This document shows positions 1 to 5,863 of a stretch of 11,503 nt of DNA, one piece after another. The notes under the pieces are model-generated. The model was given only the letters and a program-made list of their open reading frames with translations. It did no database searches and was not told the DNA's origin. The position numbers and the translations under genes are program-made. This DNA comes from Rubrobacteraceae bacterium (GTDB lineage: Bacteria; Actinomycetota; Rubrobacteria; Rubrobacterales; Rubrobacteraceae). Each line of letters opens with the position of its first letter. Position 1 is the stretch's first letter. The DNA is taken from positions 1-11,503 of the forward strand of contig JAUJMB010000045.1 of NCBI GenBank assembly GCA_030447045.1, in the 5' to 3' direction.

Positions 1-21
1 CCTTGGCCGCCTCCAACAAGA

Positions 22-47
22 GGAGCCCCCGGTTTCCCGGGGGCTCC
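22..47. terminator. Perfect 11-bp hairpin, terminator-like
   Basis: Arms GGAGCCCCCGG (22-32) and CCGGGGGCTCC (37-47) pair perfectly around a TTTC loop. No T-run follows on the + strand. On the - strand the stem is followed by TCTTGTTGG, which is only modestly T-rich. It most likely ends a gene lying left of the window, or one arriving from the right on the - strand; the direction cannot be settled here. Confidence 0.6.
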
Positions 48-161
48 AGATGCGTGAGCGCGGCGATGGCCCGGGAGATACCGACGGTTCGGGAATGCGG
101 CCACCGCTAATCCATCGAGGTCGCCGGCGTAGGTAGCGCCGAGTGGAGTGTCCTGGAGGAT

Positions 162-401
162 ATGTTGGACGGAGCGGAGATGATCCAGGAGCGGCGGGTG
201 ATCAAGGAGTCCGACGTCCGGAGGGAGGACCCGGCCTACAGGAGCGGTTGGCAGGACGGGCGTTTCGGGCCCACGCAGTTGTTCGGATCGAACCCGAGCC
301 TCGCGCGATGGCAGGGTCCCCAGGGGAGGCTAGCGTACTACCGGGGCCACCGCGACGGGCGGCGGGTGCGCGAGATGCTGACGCATCGGGACTCCGCCTG
401 A
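162..401 (+). CDS. Small hypothetical protein with two YxxGxxDGR motifs
   Basis: I do not recognise this 79-aa protein. It looks coding because it is rich in Trp, Tyr, Gly, Asp and Arg in a way random GC-rich frames seldom are, and it carries a nine-residue motif twice: Y26-R34 and Y59-R67 both fit YxxGxxDGR, separated by a Pro/Trp-containing stretch. This suggests a small protein built from two copies of one unit. No signal peptide or membrane segment is visible, so it is probably cytoplasmic. The start is uncertain. ATG 162 has GGAGG only 2 nt away, whereas ATG 180 (73 aa) has GGAG at 171-174 with 5-nt spacing and fits better. A second small gene follows 101 bp downstream on the same strand. 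An overlapping longer frame from 143 appears to be a shadow. Confidence 0.6.
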   Translation: MLDGAEMIQERRVIKESDVRREDPAYRSGWQDGRFGPTQLFGSNPSLARWQGPQGRLAYYRGHRDGRRVREMLTHRDSA

Positions 402-455
402 TACCGGGCCCCGATTCTCCTTATAGCGCTGTTCAGCCGGAGAGCGCGGAAGATG

Positions 456-468
456 GGTTCCCGGAACC
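456..468. repeat. 13-nt palindrome, possible operator
   Basis: GGTTCC and GGAACC flank a single C, giving a perfect inverted repeat 34 bp before the start of the 58-aa gene. The position and symmetry suit a dimeric regulator. I see no second copy nearby and no convincing -35/-10 pair; TTATAG at 421-426 is the only weak -10-like hexamer. Confidence 0.3.
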
Positions 469-502
469 AACACGTCGGCACGGCGGAGAAGGAGCAGACG
501 GC

Positions 503-679
503 ATGACGGAAGAAGAGACTTACAGGTTCGCGTTGATGTTGAAGGAGTGCGAGCGCATCCGGGCGACGATAGCGCGGGATGAGGCCGCGCTGTCCAGCGG
601 CGAGCGCGACGGGATACCGATAGCCGCCGCGCCGCCCGAGAATCGACGGCCGGTGCTCACGAGGGCCACCGCCGCCTGA
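503..679 (+). CDS. Small hypothetical protein (58 aa)
   Basis: Unrecognised small soluble protein. ATG 503 has a clear ribosome binding site, AAGGAG at 489-494 with 8-nt spacing, which is the main reason to believe it. Residues 1-35 are acidic and basic with heptad-like hydrophobics (Phe, Leu, Met, Leu, Ile, Ile), suggesting a short amphipathic helix or coiled coil. The rest is Pro/Ala/Arg-rich and probably disordered. The same frame stays open upstream to 143, but that part overlaps the preceding small gene in another frame and has low-complexity shadow composition, so I start the gene at 503. No function can be assigned. Confidence 0.6.
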   Translation: MTEEETYRFALMLKECERIRATIARDEAALSSGERDGIPIAAAPPENRRPVLTRATAA

Positions 680-683
680 TCCC

Positions 684-718
684 GCACGGCCCCGGGGCTG
701 AAACCGCTACGGCCGTGT
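684..718 (+). terminator. Weak terminator-like hairpin after the 58-aa gene
   Basis: CACGGCC (685-691) pairs with GGCCGTG (711-717), extendable by a G-T wobble, around a 19-nt loop. It begins 5 bp after the stop codon. The tail is only mildly T-rich (TAGTCCCTT). A plausible terminator by position, but the loop is long. Confidence 0.35.
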
Positions 719-948
719 AGTCCCTTCGGCGGGCGAGCAGAGGGCGGGCGCGATGGAGGCCGTGCTCTCCTGGCGGCGTGGTACCAAACTGGGGGCGGAG
801 GAACGCGCGGAATCGCCGCCTCCTTGTCTTTACCCGCAGATCGCGGTTATCTACCGCGTCTTGTGCAGGGGGCGGGATAAGGCGCTATTGTACCGGAAGC
901 CAAAATCGGCCGGCCTTTCCGAGAACAAGAGGAGCCCAGGGGTAGGAG
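719..948 (+). promoter_or_regulatory. Leader region of the phosphomannomutase gene
   Basis: This stretch carries no convincing gene. It contains an imperfect hairpin, GGAGG (797-801) with CCTCC (819-823) and inner GCG/CGC pairs, followed by TTGTCTTT, which resembles a weak intrinsic terminator or attenuator. Further on, TTGTGC (861-866) and TATTGT (886-891) could be -35 and -10 elements, but their 19-bp spacing is long. The ribosome binding site is AGGGG at 938-942, 6 nt from ATG 949; the AGGAG touching the ATG is too close to be used. Confidence 0.3.
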
Positions 949-2304
949 ATGATCGACGAGTCGATATTCAAGGCCTACGACATCCGGGGAACGTACCCGG
1001 ACCAGCTCGACGAGGACCTCGCCAGGGACATCGGACGGGCTTTCGTCAACCACCTCGGCCTCCCCGGCTCGCGGGTAGTCGTCGCCCGCGACATGCGCCT
1101 CTCCGGGGAGGGCCTGCAGGCGGCGTTTATCGAGGGCGTCACCGAGGCGGGGGCCGACGTGCTCAGCCTCGGGATGGTCTCGACCGACGCGCTGTACTTC
1201 GCCGTCGGGCACCTCGAGGAGCCGGGGGGGGCCATGATCACGGCCTCCCACAACCCCAAGAACTACAACGGCTTGAAGCTCTGCCGCGAGCAGGCCATAG
1301 CGCTCTCGGGTGAGTCGGGCATCGGCCAGATCCGGGACCTCATCACCTCCGGCAAGCTCCCCGAACCGGCCGAGTACCCCGGCTCGGTCGAGCAGATGGA
1401 CATCGCGGAGGACTACGCCGAGCACTGCCTGGGCTTTATCGAGACGGAGGGCTTGAGGCCGCTCAAGATCGTGGTCGACGCCGGCAACGGCATGGCCGGC
1501 AAGATGCTCCCCCCCATCTTCGAGAAGCTCCCCTTCGAGTACGTCCCCATGTACTTCGAGCTCGACGGCTCCTTCCCGAACCACCCCCCGAACCCCATAG
1601 AGCCAGAGAACGTGAAGGATCTCCAGGAGCGCGTGCGCCAGGAGGGCGCTGACTTCGGCGTGGCCTTCGACGGCGACGCCGACCGCTGCTTTATAGTCAA
1701 CGAGAAGGGCGAGACCATCGACGGCGACGTGCTCGCGGCCCTCATCGCCAAGAACGTGCTGGAGAAGGAGCCGGGGGCGACCATCATCTACAGCGCGGTC
1801 TGCTCCAAGTCCTTCCCCGAACTCGTCCGGCGCGAGGGCGGCAAGCCGGTTCGCACCAAGGCGGGACACTCGATCATCAAGCCCCAGATGCGCGAGCGGG
1901 ACGCGGCCTTCGGGGGCGAGCACTCGGCCCACTTCTACTTCAGGGACAACTTTTTCGCCGATTCGGGCATCATAGCGATGCTCACCGTCGCCGAGCTCGT
2001 GGGGCGCCAGGAGGGGCCGATCTCGGACCTCATAACCCCCATAGACCCCTACGTCCGCTCCGGCGAGATCAACTCCGAGGTCGAAGACCAGGAGGCCACC
2101 GTAAGGAAGGTAGAAGACCACTTCGCCGAAGACGAGAACGCCAAGATAGACCACCTCGACGGCCTCACCGTGGACTTTGGAGACTGGTGGTTCAACCTCC
2201 GCGCCTCCAACACGGAACCCCTCCTCCGCCTGAACATGGAGGCGAGCGACCGGGAGACGCTCGAAAGCCGGCGCGACGAGGTGCTGGCGCTTATACGGGG
2301 GTAG
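949..2304 (+). CDS. manB: Phosphomannomutase / phosphoglucomutase
   Basis: Interconverts hexose 1-phosphate and hexose 6-phosphate (mannose and/or glucose) through a phosphoserine enzyme, feeding nucleotide-sugar and polysaccharide synthesis in the cytoplasm. The 451-aa length and all four signature loops of the alpha-D-phosphohexomutase family are present. They are the catalytic TASHNP loop with the phosphoserine at S100, the Mg-binding DGDADR loop at 241-246, the sugar-specificity loop GGEHSAH at 322-328, and the phosphate-binding RASNTEP loop at 418-424. The N-terminal KAYDIRG (8-14) is also typical. GEHSAH in the sugar loop fits bacterial dual-specificity PMM/PGM enzymes, but substrate preference cannot be read from sequence. 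It is monocistronic in this window: its 3' end faces a converging gene with a hairpin between. The start is supported by AGGGG at 6-nt spacing and by the family's usual N-terminus. The gene symbol is by family only; manB/algC-type names are used interchangeably. Confidence 0.93.
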   Translation: MIDESIFKAYDIRGTYPDQLDEDLARDIGRAFVNHLGLPGSRVVVARDMRLSGEGLQAAFIEGVTEAGADVLSLGMVSTDALYFAVGHLEEPGGAMITASHNPKNYNGLKLCREQAIALSGESGIGQIRDLITSGKLPEPAEYPGSVEQMDIAEDYAEHCLGFIETEGLRPLKIVVDAGNGMAGKMLPPIFEKLPFEYVPMYFELDGSFPNHPPNPIEPENVKDLQERVRQEGADFGVAFDGDADRCFIVNEKGETIDGDVLAALIAKNVLEKEPGATIIYSAVCSKSFPELVRREGGKPVRTKAGHSIIKPQMRERDAAFGGEHSAHFYFRDNFFADSGIIAMLTVAELVGRQEGPISDLITPIDPYVRSGEINSEVEDQEATVRKVEDHFAEDENAKIDHLDGLTVDFGDWWFNLRASNTEPLLRLNMEASDRETLESRRDEVLALIRG

Positions 2305-2357
2305 ATTTCGGGGGCATCAGGAGAGCCGCCCGCATCCCAACCCCAGAGAACAACAAA

Positions 2358-2384
2358 GGGCCGGTCGGTATCCCCGACCGGCCC
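2358..2384 (-). terminator. Intrinsic terminator between converging genes
   Basis: GGGCCGGTCGG (2358-2368) pairs perfectly with CCGACCGGCCC (2374-2384) around a 5-nt loop. Read on the - strand it starts 19 bp after the BON gene stop and is followed by TTTGTTGTTCT, a good U-rich tail. On the + strand there is no T-run, but the stem sits 53 bp after the phosphomannomutase stop and may help end that transcript too. Confidence 0.85.
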
Positions 2385-2403
2385 GAAACACGTAGCCCGA
2401 AAC

Positions 2404-3099
2404 CTAGCTGACGACGATCAGGTTGCGCACCTCGGTGACGCCTTCGACGCCCGCGGCGATCTCGCCGGCGGCCTCGCGGGCCTCCTGGGAGGGGGCGGGG
2501 CCGCGCAGCTCGGCGACGCCGTCGATCACCTCGACGTTGACCCTCGGCAGGCTCGCGGTCCGTGGGTCCTCGCCGATGAGGGTGCGGATGCGCTGCTCGG
2601 CCTCTGGCTGGGACTCGCCCACCCCCGCGACGCTGCCGCGGTGATGCTCACCGATCAGGGGACCCGCGGAGGGGTCGGAGTACTCGCGCTCGGCCCCGGT
2701 GCGGTTGGGGTCTGCGGGGTCCTGGGGGGCGGCGGGATCGCTCGCCGCGCCACCGCCGCCGGACGAGCCCGTGGGCGTGCCGCTGCCCCAGGTCTCGCCG
2801 CGCTGGCCCGCGGGGCTTGAGGGGTCCGGCGTGTGCTGCCCGGTGGTGCCGGTAAACGAGGACGAGGAGTCGCCTCCGCCCCTGGAGCGGGCCAGGATCG
2901 AGCCTATCGCGAGGCCGGCGAGCGCGAACAGGCCGTACTTGAGGAAGCGGGACGCGCCGGCCCCCCCTGAACTGAGGGGAGCCTTCGCCCGCCCCTTGCC
3001 GGCCCTCAGCGCGGCCTTGCCGGCAAGCTTACCGGCCCTGGGCGCTACCTTCGTCCCGGCTCTGGCACCGAGCTTGGCGCCCGTTCTTTTTTTCGGCAT
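2404..3099 (-). CDS. Membrane-anchored BON-domain protein with basic N-terminus
   Basis: A 231-aa protein with four zones. Residues 1-50 are Lys/Arg/Ala/Gly-rich with repeated AGK/RAG units and no acidic residue. Residues 55-70 form one hydrophobic helix. Residues 72-160 are a Gly/Ser/Pro/Asp low-complexity linker. Residues ~163-231 form a BON domain (IRTLIGEDP..., VNVEVIDGVAELRGP, GVTEVRNLIVV), the fold known for binding membranes or polymers in OsmY-like proteins. By the positive-inside rule the basic tail should be cytoplasmic and the BON domain outside, tethered by the linker. GGAGGG at 3106-3111, 6 nt before the ATG, supports the start. It is last in a leftward run, 87 bp after the iron-sulfur gene, and is followed by a strong terminator. 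A stress or envelope role is family-based inference only. Confidence 0.8.
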   Translation of the reverse strand: MPKKRTGAKLGARAGTKVAPRAGKLAGKAALRAGKGRAKAPLSSGGAGASRFLKYGLFALAGLAIGSILARSRGGGDSSSSFTGTTGQHTPDPSSPAGQRGETWGSGTPTGSSGGGGAASDPAAPQDPADPNRTGAEREYSDPSAGPLIGEHHRGSVAGVGESQPEAEQRIRTLIGEDPRTASLPRVNVEVIDGVAELRGPAPSQEAREAAGEIAAGVEGVTEVRNLIVVS

Positions 3100-3151
3100 A
3101 GGATGCCCTCCGTGTGGTTGCGAGTTGGTCCCTGTGGTGGTACCCGATCAC

Positions 3152-3181
3152 CCCCGCCGGAAAACAACGCCCGGCGGCGGG
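3152..3181 (-). terminator. Possible weak hairpin between iron-sulfur and BON genes
   Basis: CCGCCGG (3154-3160) can pair with CCGGCGG (3171-3177), or in an alternative register CCCGCCG with CGGCGGG. It starts shortly after the stop of the iron-sulfur gene on the - strand. The T-run lies in the loop rather than after the stem, so it is a poor intrinsic terminator and may only reduce read-through. Confidence 0.3.
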
Positions 3182-3186
3182 AGAGG

Positions 3187-4005
3187 CTACCCTTCGGGAC
3201 GAAGTTTCGGCGCCAGGGTGAGCCTGCGGTAGCGCATCCGGCGCTCGTTGAGCGGCTTCTCGAACTCCGCCTCGCGGGCGAATTCCACGCGACCGGTGGC
3301 GGCGGCCTCGACGAGGGCGGCGAGGTCCTCCTTCTCCGTCGGGGAGAGGCCGATGGCGTCGAGGTCGCGCTTCTTCTCGCGCTCGAAGAGCCGGACGCGG
3401 CGGGCGAAGGAGACGAAGACGCTGCAGGGCTCGGGGCAGGGGATCTCACCCTCCCCACGGTCCATCTCGAGCGGCGTCTCACCGTCGACGTCCCAGAGCG
3501 TCTTTTTCAGGCAGACGGCGTCCTCGCAGCAGGCGCGGGCGGCGTCCTGGACGCCCTCGTCGGAGAGGCGCTGGACCCTCTTGTAGATGCCGCTCTGGCG
3601 CGCGGCGTTCTCGCGGTAGCTCGTGGTCCGGAGCCGGCCCTCGCGGTAGAGGTGCCAGTGGACGATCGCGGCCGGGTAGAGGAGGTTCATCGCAACCGTG
3701 AGGTCGCGCGCGCCGGAGACGCGCAGCTCCCACCCGCGCCTCAGGTTCGGGGAGCTCTTGAGCGGGCGGTACTCGCCGGCCTCGGTTGTCTTGGAGATCT
3801 CGCGCGCCGCGCGGGGGTCCTCATGGAGGACCAGGCCCGACATCTGATCGTCTTCGACGTGGTGGAGAACGTAGCACCCACCCCCCACGCTCCTCACGCG
3901 TACCTGGCCGAAGACGCAGCCTTCGCCGCCCGCCTCCTCCACCCACGCGGCGAAGGCCTCGCGGGCCGCGGAGGCTTCCGTCACGCGGGGCGCGGTCTCA
4001 GACAA
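3187..4005 (-). CDS. DR2241-type iron-sulfur protein, chelatase partner
   Basis: 272-aa protein that I relate to the extra C-terminal regions of Deinococcus DR2241, a chelatase-like protein with two additional domains, one binding a 4Fe-4S cluster. Visible support is a five-Cys cluster, C159, C160, C165, C190 and C194 (CCx4C then CPEPC), suited to cluster binding. It is surrounded by conserved-looking segments MNLLYPAAIVHWHLYREG (106-123), with Tyr, His and Trp, and RENAARQSGIYKRVQRLSDEG (131-151). No signal peptide or membrane segment is present, so it should be cytoplasmic. The start is TTG 4005, whose 8-nt overlap with the end of the chelatase gene implies translational coupling; GAGG lies 9 nt upstream. 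It probably assists the chelatase, perhaps by redox or structural stabilisation, which is inference. The frame stays open upstream of the TTG, so a frameshift-derived fusion cannot be excluded. Confidence 0.7.
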   Translation of the reverse strand: MSETAPRVTEASAAREAFAAWVEEAGGEGCVFGQVRVRSVGGGCYVLHHVEDDQMSGLVLHEDPRAAREISKTTEAGEYRPLKSSPNLRRGWELRVSGARDLTVAMNLLYPAAIVHWHLYREGRLRTTSYRENAARQSGIYKRVQRLSDEGVQDAARACCEDAVCLKKTLWDVDGETPLEMDRGEGEIPCPEPCSVFVSFARRVRLFEREKKRDLDAIGLSPTEKEDLAALVEAAATGRVEFAREAEFEKPLNERRMRYRRLTLAPKLRPEG

Positions 4006-4756
4006 CCCGGCTCGCCTCGTGTTGTGCGGTCTCGCGGGCGCGGGCGACGATGAGGTTCGCCATCGAGGGGTGGGTGCCCACGGGGGCGCCGTAGAAGACG
4101 CGTTTGCCGTCGAGGTGGGTGACCTCGCCCGTGAGGCCGAGGTCCTCGGGAATAGTCTCGCGGGTGTGCCAGCCCTCCGCTATAAAGACGGGGATCAGGA
4201 TCACGTCGTCTGCTTCGGCTCTCTCCACCACGGAGCCGATCTCGGGCTCCTGGTCGAGGAACCCGACGCCGACCTCGTCGTAGAGGCCCCGCTCCCTGAT
4301 GCGCTGCGCGTTCAGGTAGATCACACCGCCCGAGTTCTTGTTGAGGTCGGTCCCGTGCCCGAGGAGCACGAGCGCCGTCCTACCCGTCTCCCTGCCCCCC
4401 ATCAAATCCTCGACCCGCTCCAGGATGACGTCGGGCATCCCCTCGAACGTCCCCAGAGGTCCGGCGTAGCGGACGGTCTTGTCCCCCTTGACGGTCACCT
4501 CGCCGTCGAGGCCGAGCTCGCGGGGGATTACCTGCTGGGTGAAGTAGCCCTCGGAGATAAAGGCCGGCACCACGAAGACCTCCTCGGACTCCACGGTGTC
4601 GAGCACGTGCCTCATCGAGGGCTCCTCCTTCCAGAAGCACTCGACCACCTCGTCGAACTCGCCCGTCTCCCTGATGCGGGCCGCGTGCTCGTAGACCGGC
4701 AGGCTGGAGTCCTCGTTCAGGTGCGAGCCGTGCCCGACTATGATGAGCGCTCTCAA
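3998..4756 (-). CDS. cbiX: Two-domain CbiX/SirB-type chelatase
   Basis: 252-aa class II chelatase with two tandem CbiX domains (about 1-122 and 126-245). The family inserts cobalt or iron into sirohydrochlorin for cobalamin or siroheme. Each half opens with the family motif, IIVGHGSH (H9) and VLLGHGT (H134). The second metal-ligand position aligns in FISEGYF (F72) and FIAEGWH (H197), so only the C-terminal half keeps the His pair. The halves align well beyond these motifs (IPREL/IPEDL, GLDGEVT/GLTGEVT, YAGPLGTF/YGAPVGTH), showing internal duplication. The start is TTG 4756 with AAGGAGG (4766-4772) 9 nt away. It overlaps the downstream iron-sulfur gene by 8 nt. Metal specificity (Co, Fe or Ni) cannot be decided from sequence, and no other siroheme or cobalamin gene lies in this window. 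Confidence 0.87.
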   Translation of the reverse strand: MRALIIVGHGSHLNEDSSLPVYEHAARIRETGEFDEVVECFWKEEPSMRHVLDTVESEEVFVVPAFISEGYFTQQVIPRELGLDGEVTVKGDKTVRYAGPLGTFEGMPDVILERVEDLMGGRETGRTALVLLGHGTDLNKNSGGVIYLNAQRIRERGLYDEVGVGFLDQEPEIGSVVERAEADDVILIPVFIAEGWHTRETIPEDLGLTGEVTHLDGKRVFYGAPVGTHPSMANLIVARARETAQHEASRVV

Positions 4757-4792
4757 GGCCTGCGGCCTCCTTCCGTTAGACGACCTGCGAGA

Positions 4793-4798
4793 ATTTTA
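4793..4798 (-). promoter_or_regulatory. Candidate -10 element for the chelatase operon
   Basis: On the - strand this reads TAAAAT, 5 of 6 matches to TATAAT, 37 bp before the chelatase start and in one of the few AT-rich spots. No good -35 is seen at 16-18 bp. TCCGTTAG occurs twice around it (4772-4779 and 4803-4810), and the second copy is mirrored by GCTAACGG at 4864-4871, so a regulator site is possible. Confidence 0.35.
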
Positions 4799-4827
4799 AC
4801 CCTCCGTTAGCCCTACTGGTGTGGGAA

Positions 4828-4847
4828 GGCCCGCACGGCGGCAGGCC
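4828..4847 (-). terminator. Weak hairpin after the CitG-like gene
   Basis: On the - strand GGCCTGC pairs with GCGGGCC (one G-T) around a 6-nt loop, 17 bp past the stop of the CitG-like gene, followed by TTCCC. Position suits a terminator separating it from the chelatase operon; the stem is short and the tail poor. Confidence 0.3.
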
Positions 4848-4864
4848 AACCCGACGGGGCTCTG

Positions 4865-5764
4865 CTAACGGCTACGGTCCGTGCCAGTGGCGGGCCTCAG
4901 CCGGTGGTTGAGGGCGTCGGGCCCGTACTCGATGGCGACGAGGAAGGCGGCGGCGATCACGGGCGGCTCGGTGGCCGTGGGCGCCAGCCGCCCGTCGGCG
5001 CGCAGGAGCCCGTCGAGGTTGGCGATGCCTTCGAGCCCCCGCCGCGAGTGGACGCCGCCGGCCTTGAGGACGCCTTTAGCCATCCTCGCAACGTCCTCGG
5101 CCTCGCCGCGCCCGGCGCGGGCGGCGACGTCGAGGTCTGGGACCTCGGAGAGGACCTCGAGGTACGCCTGCACGAGGACCCCGCGGATGGAGTCGGCGCG
5201 GGAGAGGGCGGAGAGCAGGGCCGGGCGCGCCAACTCGCGGGTGACCTCGAAACCCCGGGCGTACTCCCGGGCCAGGGCGTCCCTTCCGGCGGCGAAGCGC
5301 ATCGCGTCGCGCAGGGTGGCCTCGGGGCCGGCCCCGATGGCGTAGCGCAGGGCGCCCGCGAGGGGGGCGTCCTGCCCGGCGAGCTCGAGCGCGCGGACGA
5401 AGGGCGCTATGTCGTGGTGGTCGAGGCGGGCGAGCACGCGGCCGATGGGTTCGCCGATCAGGGCGGCGCGGGCGGGCGGGGCCAGGTAGGCGCAGACGCG
5501 GGCGTCGGCGAAGCCGGCGAGGTCCATCGCGGCGCGGCTGGCGGCGAAGACGGCCTCGCCCAAGCCCCTCTCGGCGGCCCCGGCGAGCGTCTCCCCGGCG
5601 GCGAAAGCCGAGAGGACCCTGGCCTCGTGGGCGACGCGCCCGTCCAGGTAGCGCGAGCCGCATCCGGGGGTCGGCGCGCTGTAGACGAGGGTGGCCGCGG
5701 TGACGGCCGAACGGGAGACGAGGCTCCCCGGTACGGGTATGCGGCCCGGCTGCTCCATCGGCAT
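4865..5764 (-). CDS. CitG-like (triphosphoribosyl-dephospho-CoA synthase family) protein
   Basis: A 299-aa helical protein resembling the CitG/MdcB family, whose characterised members transfer a triphosphoribosyl group from ATP to dephospho-CoA, making the prosthetic group of citrate or malonate lyase. Matching features in order are SAPTPG (29-34) near the N-terminus, corresponding to the family's PKPG motif but without its Lys; the FAAGRDALAREYARGFE block (157-173); LSEVPDLDVAARAG (205-218); and the C-terminal GLEGIANLDGLLRADGRLAP and AAAFLVAI block (243-278), close to the family's LDA-LRADG-LNPGTT-AAALFV signature. Altered catalytic-region residues and the absence of any lyase subunit nearby argue that the substrate may differ. 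ATG 5764 is preceded by AGGA at 10-nt spacing, a weak site. It diverges from the ligase gene across 99 bp. Family call is fairly safe; function is not. Confidence 0.65.
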   Translation of the reverse strand: MPMEQPGRIPVPGSLVSRSAVTAATLVYSAPTPGCGSRYLDGRVAHEARVLSAFAAGETLAGAAERGLGEAVFAASRAAMDLAGFADARVCAYLAPPARAALIGEPIGRVLARLDHHDIAPFVRALELAGQDAPLAGALRYAIGAGPEATLRDAMRFAAGRDALAREYARGFEVTRELARPALLSALSRADSIRGVLVQAYLEVLSEVPDLDVAARAGRGEAEDVARMAKGVLKAGGVHSRRGLEGIANLDGLLRADGRLAPTATEPPVIAAAFLVAIEYGPDALNHRLRPATGTDRSR

Positions 5765-5863
5765 ATTCTACCGATCCTGGGAGGGGGCGAGGGGCCGATC
5801 CGACGCGGTAATATACGCGGCGACGAGAGAGGCCCGTGCGCAGAGAGAGGACCCTAAAGAGAG
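5765..5863. promoter_or_regulatory. Divergent promoter region
   Basis: 99 bp separate the divergent CitG-like and ligase genes. The AT-rich core at 5809-5815 reads TAATAT on the + strand and TATATT (5/6 to consensus) on the - strand, so it could serve as -10 for either gene with a 38-50 nt leader. No clear -35 is visible on either strand. CCGATCC occurs twice (5771-5777, 5795-5801). Confidence 0.4.

Noticed and set aside
143..502. Upstream extension of the 58-aa gene to position 143
   Set aside because: It overlaps the 73-79-aa gene in another frame and is low-complexity, while ATG 503 has a good ribosome binding site.
15..937. 14-nt direct match AACAAGAGGAGCCC at 15-28 and 924-937
   Set aside because: A match of this length in an 11.5-kb GC-rich window is not far from chance, and the flanks do not extend it.
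847..2154. 435-codon frame antisense to the phosphomannomutase gene
   Set aside because: The opposite strand carries all catalytic loops of a known enzyme; this frame has only shadow-like composition.
3103..4053. 316-codon + strand frame opposite the iron-sulfur gene
   Set aside because: The opposite strand has the Cys cluster, a coupled start and adjacent chelatase; this frame is Gly/Ala/Val/Arg-rich without motifs.
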